Positions 33,891 through 45,140 of a DNA stretch of 64,000 nucleotides are shown one piece after another. A program made the position numbers and the translations under genes. Every line of letters begins with the position of its first letter. Position 1 is the stretch's first letter. Location: the NCBI GenBank assembly GCA_963576565.1, contig OY755048.1, positions 7,336,136 to 7,400,135 of the forward strand, read 5' to 3'. A model generated the notes under the pieces. It saw nothing but the letters and a program-made list of their open reading frames with translations, was not told the origin of the DNA and did no database searches. This DNA is from Aspidapion aeneum (lineage: Eukaryota > Arthropoda > Insecta > Coleoptera > Brentidae).

Positions 33891-34476
33891 CTAGTAAGTC
33901 TGTGTATCTGTGATTTATTCGGCTATTAACTAAATAAGCTTTTACTGCGCAGTGCTCAATGCTATCGAAAGCTTTTTCAAAGTCTATAAACGCAATATAT
34001 AGTGGAATGTTGTATTCGTTTGGCTCATTCTATTAGGATTTTCATGGTTAATAATAGGTGGTCAACTGTACTGAAACCTATTCTTTCTAAATCCTGCTTG
34101 TTCTTTTGATTGATACCCATGAAATTTTGTAGTTAGTCTATCCGTTAATATTTTCGTGAAAAGCTTATAAATTACATTGAGCAGTGTTATAGGTCGATAG
34201 TTTTTTAGGTCTGCTCTATCGTATTTTTTGCGTGGAATAATGGTTATTGATTTTTTCTTTTAATATTTTATTCAGGAGAATATGTTACCACTGTATTTGA
34301 GCATTTCTGCCGTTACTCCGTATTTTCTAGGTAATTTGTTATTTTTTATTTTCTTTAATGCTTTCTTTATTTCCGCTTTGCTTACTTCAGGTTGTAGCGC
34401 TGAGTTTATGTTCTGTATTTTTGTTTCGAGTTTCTTTGTGGTTTCTCGTGATGGTTTTCTTTTTGTTTGGTATAAT

Positions 34477-34756
34477 CAATGAGTATATGACCCATATAGA
34501 ATGGCAACTGGCAAGCTTTGCCACATTGAGGGGCAGATGGCGCTGAAATAAATTCGTCTAGTACGCAATATTCAAAGACCAGTACTATGATGTAATGGCA
34601 TGTATATGATAGACATGAACGTCGGACCTCGCACATGCAAGTAAATCGTACTAAGTCTCTGAATATTGCGTACTAGACGAATTTATATGAGCGCCATCTG
34701 CCCCTCAATGTTGCAAAGCTCGCCAGTTGCCACTCTATATGGGTCATATACTCATT
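34477..34756. mobile_element. 280-bp MITE with 8-bp target duplication
   Basis: GGTATAAT occurs at 34469-34476 and 34757-34764. The ends are inverted: AATGAGTATATGACCCATAT at the left, ATATGGGTCATATACTCATT at the right. Inversion continues through GGCAACTGGC...GCCAGTTGCC and GAGGGGCAGATGGCGCT. The 8-bp duplication suggests hAT mobilisation. It interrupts the LINE RT linker; removing it restores the LINE reading order. Confidence 0.85.
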
Positions 34757-35241
34757 GGTATAATTCTGTATAGAATAGTTGTGTGATATTTATAATATCC
34801 TCTTTAACGTTAGTCTCTATGCCGTTCATATCCTTTATTTTATTTATTTCATATCTACCTAGAGTCGGCCTTAGGCATTTCATATTTCTGTTATTTTCTA
34901 TAACTCTCTGAACTTTTATTTCTTGACTCTTTCTTTTATTTTCTTTTATCATTTTTCTTATAGTTTTATTTACTTCCGTGTATTCTATGGATGTTCTTTT
35001 TCTTTCTTTCTCAAGGTTCTGCCTTTTTTCCATCAGTTTCTTTATTTCTTCTGATATACAATTTTCTCTCTTTTTATCTTTTTGTGCGATATCTTCTCCT
35101 ACTTTGGTCATAGCTCTTGTCAGCTCATTTATTTCATCTATATATTATAAACATTAAATACAGTGTGTTCTTGAATAAGATGCTAACACCGAATGAGTAA
35201 TTATTGGGTCCATTTTGCGAAAAAAACTTCATATGAATATA

Positions 35242-35396
35242 CAGTCGAACCTCTCTATAACTCAAACCTTTTAAGTGGCCCCTGCACTTTTTCAATGTAT
35301 TTAAACCTTTTTAACTCGAATTTTTATAGCTCGAACTCTCCATAACTCGAACTGTTATGGTTGTCCCTTCAGGTTCGAGTTATAGAGGTTTGACTG
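35242..35396. mobile_element. 155-bp pogo/Tigger-like MITE
   Basis: CAGTCGAACCTCTCTATAAC at the left and GTTATAGAGGTTTGACTG at the right are inverted repeats flanked by TA on both sides. Internal TAACTCGAA words repeat the motif. The sequence resembles MITEs of the pogo group. Family assignment is by resemblance of the termini. Confidence 0.75.
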
Positions 35397-35704
35397 TATG
35401 TCCTAAACGTCTAATCTTTTAAAGATTTTAAAAAATCTCATCTCTAGAAATTTTTGTGAAATTTGATACACACTTCCTATTCATCAAGAGACAGTTTCGG
35501 ATGTACCTATAACATGTTTTTTTTATTTTGTCAGTGGTGTCCGGGCAAGAATTGCTTTCGTTATTTTAAATAAATTGTATTTTCTCGCAAGGGGTCTAGC
35601 CAGATGCAAATGAATGAGTTTTTTTAAATATATAAAAATTGTACGTTAAACGTCACCATTCGTCAGTAAACAAGATATTATATTATATTTATTACGTTGT
35701 TTCC

Positions 35705-36812
35705 CTTGCTGGAATCACCATCAATTATTAAAAAATTACGACTTTACATTAAAATCTACTTTAGAAGAAATTTGTAATTGCAAATTCGATATAAATTCTT
35801 GGTCACAATGTACGCTCCCCGTAAAATTTGGTGGACTTGGTATTAGGGAAACCTCTTCAATTTGCTTTTCTGCTTTTCTGGGATCCGTTCAAGATTCATC
35901 TAAATTGATTAACCTTATTCTTCCAAAAATTTTAAATTCTTGTCCTGATTTTGACTTCGAGGAAGCCCTCAACCAATGGATAAAAATGTCAGATCTCCAG
36001 TGTATTCCCGATGTTCTTCCAACCTCTCAAAGAGACTTTGATAAGGTCGCATCCGGGGCATTGACTCGTGGTACCTTTTGAATTGCCAAGATTTACGAAC
36101 AAAGGCCAGACTACTTGCATTGCAAGAACCAGAAAGTCACGCTTGGCTCCATGCTCTGCCTTCTTCTTCTTTGGGTACTCTCTTGGACGATCAGACTTGC
36201 CGCGTTTTCATCGCTTTGAGATTGGGTGTTCCTGTGTACGGTCCTCATGATTGCGCTTCTTGTGGCCAAAACGTAGATATTTATGGCTACCATGGCCTGA
36301 GTTGCCACAAGAGTGCAGGAAGGATGGCTCATCACAGTGAGCTGAACAACATCCTTCAACGGGTTTTGACTTCTGCAGGATTCCCTTCAGTCCTTGAACC
36401 CGTTGGAGTGTGTCGAAGTGATGGAAAACGCGTAGATGGAATGACCAGATTTCCTTCGAAGTCTGGCAAGCCTCTCTTGTGGGATGTCACATGTAAAGAT
36501 TCTTTGTGTCAGTCGTACATTCACTTGTCTTCAAAAAAAGCAGGAGAGGTTTGTCGTCTAGGTGAGTCCACAAAGAGAAGAAAGTATGAGGAACTTTTGG
36601 ACCACTTTTCTTTTGTGCCCTTTTCTGTTGAATAGCTTGGTCCCCTTGGAGAAGAAGCCAAACAACTGATAGAAAAAATTAGTAAACATATAAGGGGCAC
36701 ATTGGGAAGTGGTTCAATGATTAAGTCATTTATTTTTCAAAACGTGAGTCTGGCTGTTCAGAGGGGCAACGCGGCGTCGGTGCTCGGAACTCTTCCTTCT
36801 CAGAGAGGATGA
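35705..36812 (+). pseudogene. 3' part of a LINE with restriction-like endonuclease
   Basis: The first 360 bp encode the RT end (LPVKFGGLGIRETSSICFSA). After a frameshift near 36070, the region from 36078 encodes LRTKARLLALQEPESHAWLH, then FIALRLGVPVYGP, a zinc motif (CASCG...YHGLSC) and a restriction-like endonuclease (EPVGVCRSDGKRVDGM, LLWDVTCKDS). The usual K-R/K-P-D motif has Val for Pro here. A TAG at 36633 interrupts the frame; the family's C-terminal part (LGPLGEEAKQLIEKISK, IFQNVSLAVQRGN) continues to a TGA at 36810. The copy is 5'-truncated and inactive. Confidence 0.75.
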
Positions 36813-38630
36813 GGTATTTTACATTTAATTTTTATTTGATTTTTTATATATAGTTTTATTTTTTATTGTTATTATATTAAGAACTTATTTAATTTTCTAC
36901 AATAAACTATATAAAACAATTTTTGTTTAAAAAAAATCCCACACGAACGTCACTGGTCGAAATCAAACCACCTAACCACCTAAAAAGAGAATTTTTTAAA
37001 AATATTTAACACCCTGTATTTCAAAATATAGTATAGTATACGACATAATATGCCATAAAAACTTTTTTTCTTAAATAGACATCGCCTTCATTATTAGCAT
37101 ATTAAATTAAATTCACCCTGTATTTAAAATCTACTAAGGAAAATCTAGGTCCTAAAATTTTATGAAAAAGTGAAAATCTACCAAAAAAGTAGAAATCTAT
37201 TAGAAGTGGCAACGCATAACCTTGCTGTTCGGTCGCGAGCAGACCGTTGTGTTCACGTGGGAATTTGCACTGCACCAGTTCACATTACAATACATTGAAC
37301 TCTACTTACGTTATATAAGGTAACCCCCGTCCCACTAAACAAATACTGCGTGGATCAATACTACTGCAACCTCCTGCTGTTTTCTGAAATCCCGACATTC
37401 ACCGGAATTTTTGGATAAAATGGCAACGAAAAATGAAGCTAACTTACTAAGCCCATGCTTATTTCTGTTATTAGTAGCCATTCCAAGAATACAGACAGTG
37501 TTACTACTACTGTAAGTAGTAGCTTTTTTTTTGTAAAATTCTACTTGTCTGAATGCATTTTTAAACTCTTAAATTTATTAGTTTTTTAAAAATTTTATTT
37601 TTTTGTGATTTTATAATATATGGTGTTCCAAGAAAAAACTACACATTTTGTTTTTGTGTATAGGTTTGTTCGTACTTGTTCAATTTACTACTACTTTACT
37701 TAATTACTCACTAAAAATTGTCCTTGCCGTTTTTAAAATATCACCTGTTAAAATTGGTCATGAATTACGAAAGATTGAATGCAGGGATCAAAAAAGCCGC
37801 AAATTTAATTTTTTTTGTATAGCTTTGTTGGTACTTGTTCGATTTCAAAGACTTTCGGCTTATTGCAAAGATGACCCAATTACTAAAATTCACAAGTCAC
37901 TAAAATTGCTAAAAATGCGCACCAGTGTCTTTCCTAGTTGAGGTCCATTAAAAAGACTTGTCCTTTCCGTTTTTAGAAAGGTATCACCTGTTAAAAAGAT
38001 AGAATGCAATAAACAAGGTGAAATTTTAGAAAAAAGTAGTTTTTGAGAGCAAATTAGCAAAACTTAAAATCAATGCTTTTAATAACGCTACAAAAATTGA
38101 ACAAATCTTGTTAAGTTCCAACAACACTTCTTTTTGTAGAGTATTTGTATTTCATCACCAATTTTAACAGGTTCATTATTATCATTACTTTTTAAAGACG
38201 TCAAAAACAAGGCTTTTTAATGGATCCCAACAGGAAAGATACTGGCGCCAATAATTTTTTTCCAGGAGGGCGAAAATTGGCATTTTTCAAAAGCGTCAGC
38301 CATCTTTAATTTTAGTGAAATGTTAATTTTGCTGATGCTTTAGCTTTCCACTAAACCAAAAGTATTTTTAATCGGATAACTTTTAAGAAACCTATACCAA
38401 AAATGAAAACGTGTGCTTTTTTGGACGACCCTATAGTTTAAAAATAAATACAAAAAAAAATTGTCTACAACCTTGGAATAGCATCACAGCCTACCTATAG
38501 CATTACCTACTTTATTAGTGCACTTCTATTATTTCTGTTTGCCTGTGAATTATTTCAATTTTCTTTAAACCTGGCTAAACGATGGGATTGTGTTTTATTT
38601 GAAATAAATTAAAATGTAAAACATATTCTG
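36813..38630. other. Intergenic; one weak plus-strand first-exon candidate
   Basis: AT-rich except for 37200-37440. An ATG at 37420 opens MATKNEANLLSPCLFLLLVA and is followed after about 30 codons by GTAAGT at 37512; TATATAAGG lies near 37313. This could be the first exon of a small secreted or membrane protein, but no second exon or homology was found. Positions 37640-38010 contain two degenerate copies of a segment with TTGTTCGTACTTGTTCAATT and ATCACCTGTTAAAA. Confidence 0.3.
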
Positions 38631-38639
38631 CTCATGCTC

Positions 38640-39720
38640 ATAACAAAAAAATCAATGATTAAAAAAAGTTTTGAATGTTTTTTTGAATTTTTCATCTTAC
38701 CATATGACAAAAATATCTGTGAATGCCCATAAGTCAGATCAAGCATAAACAAGAATAATTAGTATACATTTTTCTTAATTAAACAAATCAAATTTATTAA
38801 AAATTTGTTTATTTTCTCATACTAAATACTTCAAATAAATAACATTCCATACACAGTATTGGAATAAAATAACGGCATTTAAGAAGTTGATAAACACTCC
38901 ATGCAAAATAATAATACCTATTTATATTTTTTTTTTAATCTATAAATATGCTAAAAAAGAAACTATTTTAATAGAACCCACTTATTGAACTTCAGTCACA
39001 CATTCATTAGTTTTTTTTTAGTTTGTGTTTTTTGTTTGGTATTAACATACTTACACAACTCTAATTCTTCTTTTAATTTTGAAGTTCTGGAAATAAATAA
39101 CACGTTTTTCAAAAATCAGATAACTATGGTTTTTGCTACAAGCATAAGATAATAAAAAATTCAATGATTACAAAAAGTTTTGATTGCTTTTTTGCATTTT
39201 TCATCTTACCATTTAAAAAATATATCTGTAACTGTCCACAATAAGTCAGCTCAAGCATAAACAAAAATAATGAATATACATTTTTTTTAATTTGAAGAAT
39301 CAAATTTATTTAAGAAAAAAATATTTTCCCATACTAAATACTTTAAATAAATAACATTCAATTAACAGTCTTGGAATAAAATAACGGCATTAAGGAAGTT
39401 GAACACTCCATGCAAAATAATAATAACTACTTATATTTCACAAAAAATTCTATAAATATGCTTCAAAAAAATAAATGCTTAATACTATACAAATAAAAAA
39501 AACTATTTTAATAGGACCCACTTATAAAATTCAGTCACACAATCATTAGATCTGGAGTACCAAGTTTTTTTTATAGTTGGTGTTTTTTTTTTGGTATTGA
39601 CTATTAACATACACAATATTCTTCTTTTAATTCTCAAGTTCTGGAAAGAAATAACACATTTCAGATTTTTCAAAAATCTATGGTATTTAACGTTAATATT
39701 GCTACAAGCATGAGTATCTT
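38640..39720. repeat. Tandem duplication of SET terminal exon and 3' UTR
   Basis: Two adjacent units of about 510-550 bp, compared in order: CAATGATTAAAAAAAGTTTT near 38652 against CAATGATTACAAAAAGTTTT near 39163, then GGAATAAAATAACGGCATTA in both, then CTTCTTTTAATTTTGAAGTT at 39066 against CTTCTTTTAATTCTCAAGTT at 39619. Each unit contains a usable last exon of SET on the minus strand (stops at 39073-39075 and 39627-39629). Confidence 0.85.
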
Positions 39721-42700
39721 ATAAAAACAAAATATCTTTAAAAAATAAGAATTTCAAAGTTCAATTGCTCACTTACCTGTTGTTTGATTAACACTTGAGT
39801 CAAATGTTTCAGGATTTCCTGAGTCACCCTCATCACTTGAGTCTGATTCTTCCTCTTCTCCCATGGTGTTATTTTCTTCTTCTTGTCCATCTGCCACCAA
39901 AAAGTAGTGTAGGGGATTTACCCAGAGATCATCCTATACAAATAGTGCATATTTACTGTGTGGGCAAAAAAAAATCGATCAAAATGGTTTTCATTTAAAC
40001 TTTTGAACGATCCTTGCCAAAAAACCGCTTGAAAACTTATAGAACCTTGACCAGATTTTAGGAGATTTAATTGACTTGATGAAGCAACAATATATGCCAT
40101 ATGAAAACTGACGAGATCTGATTAGGCTTTATAAATCTTAATTCTGGCTGTTGAAAGCTGAAAAGAATTCAAGAGATCTTATAGAACATTTTTAACGCGA
40201 AGAGTGAGTGATTTGATGAGTAAGTGACCACTTTTGAGCAGTTTTTAAAAAATTTAATTTTAGCGATTTTTCTTTCTATTTGTATTCACAAGATTTTATG
40301 AGTGTCCATGTTTAAGAAGTCTGGCCAGCAAATGTTTAATTTTTTATAAGAACTTAAGAGATCTAATGAGAATCAAAGAACAGAATATTGACCAGTTTTT
40401 CTATGTTTTTACAAGCATGTTTTCTATAAGAATTTTAAAGATTTTATGAGTATCTAGTTTTAAGAAAATTTGATAGCAAATTTTAGCATGTTTTCTATAA
40501 GATTTTAAAAGATTTTATGAGTTTTCAGTTTCTAACAAATTTTTAAGTTTTAGAGACTTTATAAAAATAAGCAAGTTTTTCTATAAGAATTTAAAAGAGT
40601 TAATAAGTTACCCGTTTAAAAAGTTTTTACTATATCAAATTTCATATTTAAATAATGTTTTAAAGTAGGATCCGTTTTAAGGAGTTTTAAACTGAGTTTT
40701 TCGATGAGGATTTAGAAAATTTGACTAGTAAATTTTATGATTCTTTCTATGAGATTTTAAAAGATTTTATGAGTTTCCAGTTTTAAGAATTAATACGGAT
40801 TTAACACAAATCATAATGACAATTTCTGGTGAAATCTTGTGAACTTTTGTAATAATATGCTGGCAAAAACTCGTGAAAATTAAGATCTCGTAAGTATATT
40901 CTACGCTCTTCAAGATATATTTGGAACAGGTCCTTAAAGTCTGGAAGAGAAAATGCCAAAACATGGGAATTCCGTTGAATGAAACCACCTTGTATACTTT
41001 ATGTTTCGCCGATGATCAGATAGTGGTGGCTCAGGATTATGACGACCTCGAATATATGACACGAAAACTAATAGACGAGTACAATAAGTGGGGACTAGAG
41101 GTTAATATCAATAAGACAGAGTATATGTGTATTGGTGGAACGAAACAGGATCTAATCTTAAATACTGGGCAGCGAATTCAGTCCTGTGATGAGTATAAAT
41201 ACTTGGGTCTAAAAATTACAGCTGACGGAACACTAGACAAAGCTATAAAAGATAGAAACGTACAAGGAAGAAAAGCAATAACTTTATTAAATGGAATAAT
41301 TTGGGACCAAAGTATATCAAAACATAACAAAAAGCTTATATATAACACCATTGTAAAAAGTATTATTACATACGGCTCAGAAGTATGGCCAATCAAAGAT
41401 AGAACAGAAAAAATGCTTTCCGCTACGGAGATGGACTATTGGAGAAGAGCAGCAGGGAAATTAAAAAGAGAAAGAGTTACCAATCAAAGAATAAGAGAAA
41501 TTATGACAGTGGGTAAACGTACTCTAGTGGATGATATAAGAACAAAACAACTGGTGTGGTACGGACATGTACAAAGAATAGATGATGGAAGACTACCTAA
41601 ACAAATATTACAATGGAAACCAACTGGCCGAAGAAAACGAGGAAGACCAAGGAGAAGCTGGAGAGAAGGAATAGATAGTGAAATAAGAATAAGAGGCCTA
41701 GATGATGAATTATGGGCAAACAGAAACGAGTGGAGATTGGGTATCGAAAGACGTAGAACGTTGTGAAACCGATAAATATATAAGTATATTCTGCAGATTA
41801 TGAAACACCTCTTCAAAAAACAAACTGCAATTTTTAGAATTTCTACTGAACCGATTTTAATAAAATAAAAAGCATCATAGTGCAGATCAATAGCTCTTTA
41901 ATGATCAAATCAAAACTTGCAGTCACCTTAAAATCCAAGATGACAAACATAGTCCAACTTGACCCTTCAAACAGATTCGTTTATTCCTATGTTTCAAAAA
42001 ACATTTTTTGACTTTTTGACCTGTTTTCAATTCATAGAAAAGTTCTATCTTTGCCGCGAACAACGAGGTACGAATAATAGAAATCGGTTTAGTGGTTCCT
42101 GAAATATAATTTTTGTTTCAACCATTGTTTGCCAGACTATATGATTGTGTTGCCAATTCTTTCAACATTGATTTCCTTATAAATTTATTATTACTGTACC
42201 TATTTCAATTAAATAAGAAGCATCATAGTGACAATCATTATATTTCACTAAAATCGGTTCAGTAATATGATTTTATGAAGAAAAAAATACAGAGATGCAA
42301 GCTCCTAAAATGCAAACAATTGGTAGAAAAAACACTAATATCTCGAGAACTACTCAGGCTATGAATGTAGAGAAAATTGAGAAGTGAATCATACAGGTTG
42401 TTCCAAAAAGGACTTTAGACACTTGTACCACAGAGTTCATTTTTTTAAAATTATAATGAACAGTTTTTAATGTAATACTTTTAAAATTGCTTGCCAGGGG
42501 CTTTTTGGGATGCAAAATCCGAATATGGACACTTTTTCACTGTGGCCGTTAGAAGGCGCTTCACATTGCACTTCTGGATGGTTTAAAATGTCCATAACTT
42601 TTTTCTCATTGATTTTTTGTTAGGAAAATAATTACTTACCTAAACTTTTAAAGCAAAAAAAGGTAATCAGATTTTAAGAAGAGTTTTAGCTTAAAATTAC

Positions 42701-45140
42701 TTGGGAAAATAAATTTTCAATAAAAAAAGTAAAAAGCTACACATAGAAAAAATTATAGTGATTATAAATCATTAGAAGTACCTACAGTGTGAAGCGCCCT
42801 CTAACGGCCACGGTAAAAAGTTGTCCATATTCGGATTCCGCATTCCAAAAAACCCCAGAGAAATAATTTTAAAAGTAATGTGTTAAAAATTGTTCATAAT
42901 ATTTAATAAATTTGATTTTCATTTTTTAACTTTAATGGAGCATTTTCAGAGTAAAGTAAGTTAACTTAAATCGACTTATTTTGGTCTAATAAATCTGTGG
43001 TAGGAGTGTGTGAAGACCTTTTCAGGACACCTTGCATAATTGGTAAAACACTGGTTAAAAAAAAACCTTTTTCGGGAACCAGTAAACTGATTTCAATGAT
43101 TTATACCTTGTTATGTGTGGCAAAAATGGGGCTTTTTTACATATTCCAAAAACATTTTAAAAAGTTTCTGGAACATAAGAATAAATGAGCCTGATTAAAG
43201 TGTTAAGTTTTACTCTGTCTGCCACTTTGAAATTTAAGATGGTGAACAAAAATATATATTTAATCCAAAGCCCAATCAATTCCCTGCAAAGTGCAGTTTG
43301 GTGCATTAAAATTGATTGTATAGTTCAGAAGTTATAAAAAAAACATTTTGTCCACTTTTTTTTTGCCCACCTGATAATATATCACTGGTAACAAATCTTT
43401 GATAAATTAAAGTTAATGAATAACAATGAAAATTAATTAGTTCATTGATTTAGGTACCTTAAAACTGTCTGCAATATCATCTGTGTAGGGATCCACATTA
43501 TCAGAAAACCAACTGAAGAAAGTTTTTGTCATATACCCTAAGCGGTGCTTAACCCCAACAGGAATATTTGCATCTGAGGGTTCACCCAACTTCTGACCAT
43601 TCTTCCATATTATCTCAGTTGATTTTGATGATGCACTATCTGGAAGAAACACCAAAATATCCAGTGCTGATAATATTTTTTGATTTCTGACATATTTATT
43701 GATTTTTAGATTACTTACCACTTCCAAAATGGTATTCCTTAGAGAGCACAGTGTTCTCAAAGTAGGGATTCTCATTAAAATAAAATTTAATATAGTAGCC
43801 TGACACAATATCCTCAAATTCACATATGTCAATTACATTTAGATGTTGCAAGCAATCTTCTTCTTCACTTCCATAAATTAACATGGAGAGGTCTGGATGA
43901 TTCCTCATCTGATGACTTATTAAGGAACTATAAGTATTTTACAGGATGCCCATTGACTAAAGTCACATTTTTAGCTCACACATATACTATACTATAGTAG
44001 TGTGAGCTATGGTGATCCTTATTTTTTGAGAAAAAAATAGTTGCTCTGATTTCAAAATTTTTTATATATCTTTGCGTTTCAGATGATTTTCTTGTTCGTC
44101 TGTCTGTCTGTCTGTAACAACCAATGCGCATAACTCAAAAACCGCTTGGCCGATTTCAATGAAATTTGGTACCTGGGCTGGGTCTTGGGTCAAGATGGTC
44201 CCATTTAAAAATGAACAAAATCCACCAAACACAAACCAAATAAAAGGGTGGGGATAGATTTCAAAAATTAGAGTTTATATGAAAATATGGCTTGTGTGAT
44301 ATCAAATGAAAGGTAATTGAGTCCAGAGTTTAACAAAATACATTTTAGTTTTTGTTTTTTTTAAGGGTGGGGGTGGATTTTAAAAATTTGAGTTTAAGTC
44401 AAAACATGGCTTGTGTCGTATCAAACAAAAGGTAATTTAGTGTGGAGTTGAATAAAATATATTTCAGTTTTTAGTTATATTAGCTCACATGTACAATATA
44501 ACTACAGTACCTAGTGCGAGCTTAGGGGCCCATATATTGGCAGAGTATTTTAAATAATAAGTCCAATTTTCCTCAAATTTTTTCAAATTTTAAGATTTTT
44601 TATGACCTATTTCTCAAAAAAATTATGACTTTTTATGACCTTTACACTAAAATTCTAAGACTTAAGGGTCTTCAAAATTTTTTTGTTTTGATTGTTGATG
44701 ATGATGATGATGATGATTTTTTAGGTTCCTTTATGGCATTTAATGAGCACCTTCAAATTTTATGACTGGTGCCTTTTAAAAAGTTTTGTTAAGTAATTTT
44801 ATGCCTTTAAGGTTGCTTATTGTGTTTAATATTTTTACAAAGGATACACAAGTGAGCCAAAAGTGAGGAATTGAGTTGATTAAAGTGGTACGCTTCTCTT
44901 GAATTGGCCTGCGAAGTTTATTGTATCTTCGCTCGATAGTCATTATCTCTGCACTGCATTTTACCTCGACTTCTTCCAATTGATTTTGAAGAGAGTCAAT
45001 CTCTTCTAAAGCCTTTTTAAAAAAACAATTTATATTAAAAAATTAAAGAGTTTCCCACTTTCCAATTAACTTACCTTTTGCGTTGAGTCATCAATATTTC
45101 CTTCAATTTTTCTAATTTTCCTTGATGGTTCAGCAGCCAT
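39073..45140 (-). CDS. SET: SET/TAF-I nucleosome assembly family protein
   Basis: SET is a nuclear histone chaperone of the NAP family, an INHAT subunit and a PP2A inhibitor. Exons (minus): 45140-45075 ([14 protein letters not shown]), 45012-44848 (dimerisation helix, [22 protein letters not shown]), 43908-43719 ([28 protein letters not shown]), 43639-43458 ([28 protein letters not shown]), 39933-39777 ([16 protein letters not shown], then the acidic tail [18 protein letters not shown]), and a last exon giving ELEN (39640-39627) or ELQN (39086-39073). Phases agree throughout; about 257 residues. The acidic tail is shorter than in vertebrates. The junction between the second and third exons uses donor TGT|GTATCC and acceptor ATCAG|ATG, chosen because it restores the conserved spacing to NHP. 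Confidence 0.93.
39934..40890. other. SET intron 4, left part: degenerate AT-rich repeats
   Basis: Between about 40140 and 40800 variants of AAAAGATTTTATGAGT recur many times at irregular spacing, an eroded satellite-like tract. No gene seen. Confidence 0.5.
40903..41780 (+). pseudogene. 5'-truncated LINE copy 1 with 12-bp target duplication
   Basis: TAAGTATATTCT flanks the insertion at 40891-40902 and 41781-41792. The frame (40921-41766) covers the RT from the catalytic [15 protein letters not shown] motif through the thumb ([30 protein letters not shown]) to the C-terminus ([31 protein letters not shown]). The 3' tail is AAACCGATAAATATA. The first RT motifs are absent. It lies in SET intron 4, antisense to SET, and is close in sequence to 53640-54960 and 62945-64000. 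Confidence 0.9.
41815..43372. repeat. Dispersed inverted-repeat family, second copy, interrupted
   Basis: Same family as 4681-5640 (CTTGACCCTTCAAACAGATT, ACCGATTTTAATAAAATAAA). The right end, AACTGCACTTTGCAGG in inverted form, is near 43285. A foldback element has inserted at about 42392-43036. Confidence 0.6.
42392..43036. mobile_element. Foldback element with arms of about 270 bp
   Basis: The left arm (CAGGTTGTTCCAAAAAGGAC ... CCGAATATGGACACTTTTTC ... GGCCGTTAGAAGGCGCTTCA) is repeated inverted at the right (TGAAGCGCCCTCTAACGGCC ... GTCCATATTCGGATTCCGCA ... AGGACACCTTG). No coding sequence. It lies inside another repeat in SET intron 4. Confidence 0.75.
43968..44551 (+). mobile_element. Palindrome-ended repeat element, copy D (shortened)
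   Basis: 5' hairpin TAGCTCACAC...GTGTGAGCTA at 43972-44009, a reduced CTGT run near 44100, CATAACTCAAAAACCGCTTG, two instead of three tandem units, a 3' hairpin with two mismatches, and GGCAGAGTATTTT. It lies in the SET intron between exons 44848 and 43908. Confidence 0.8.

Larger units (their letters stand above)
24781..35145 (-). pseudogene. Degenerate LINE (non-LTR retrotransposon), split by three insertions
   Basis: On the minus strand the pieces 35145-34765, 34476-33838, 26640-26361 and 25377-24781 read in order as one LINE ORF2. The first piece is a coiled linker before the RT (KKLMEKRQNLEKERKRTS), the second is RT (KNYRPITLLNVIYKLFTKIL, KEQAGFRK, DFEKAFDSIEH), the third is [19 protein letters not shown], and the last is the thumb and C-terminus (RLAWTAFGKLRYIL, LPVLTYGSQTL, GRPQMR, DLKRHAG). 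Stops and frameshifts are frequent. The interruptions are a MITE (34477-34756), a (TA)n tract holding an LTR element (26641-33887), and a hAT derivative (25378-26352). Confidence 0.85.

Noticed and set aside
34406..34636. Minus-strand frame MCEVRRSCLSYTC
   Set aside because: It spans the MITE/LINE junction and is produced by the inverted repeat.
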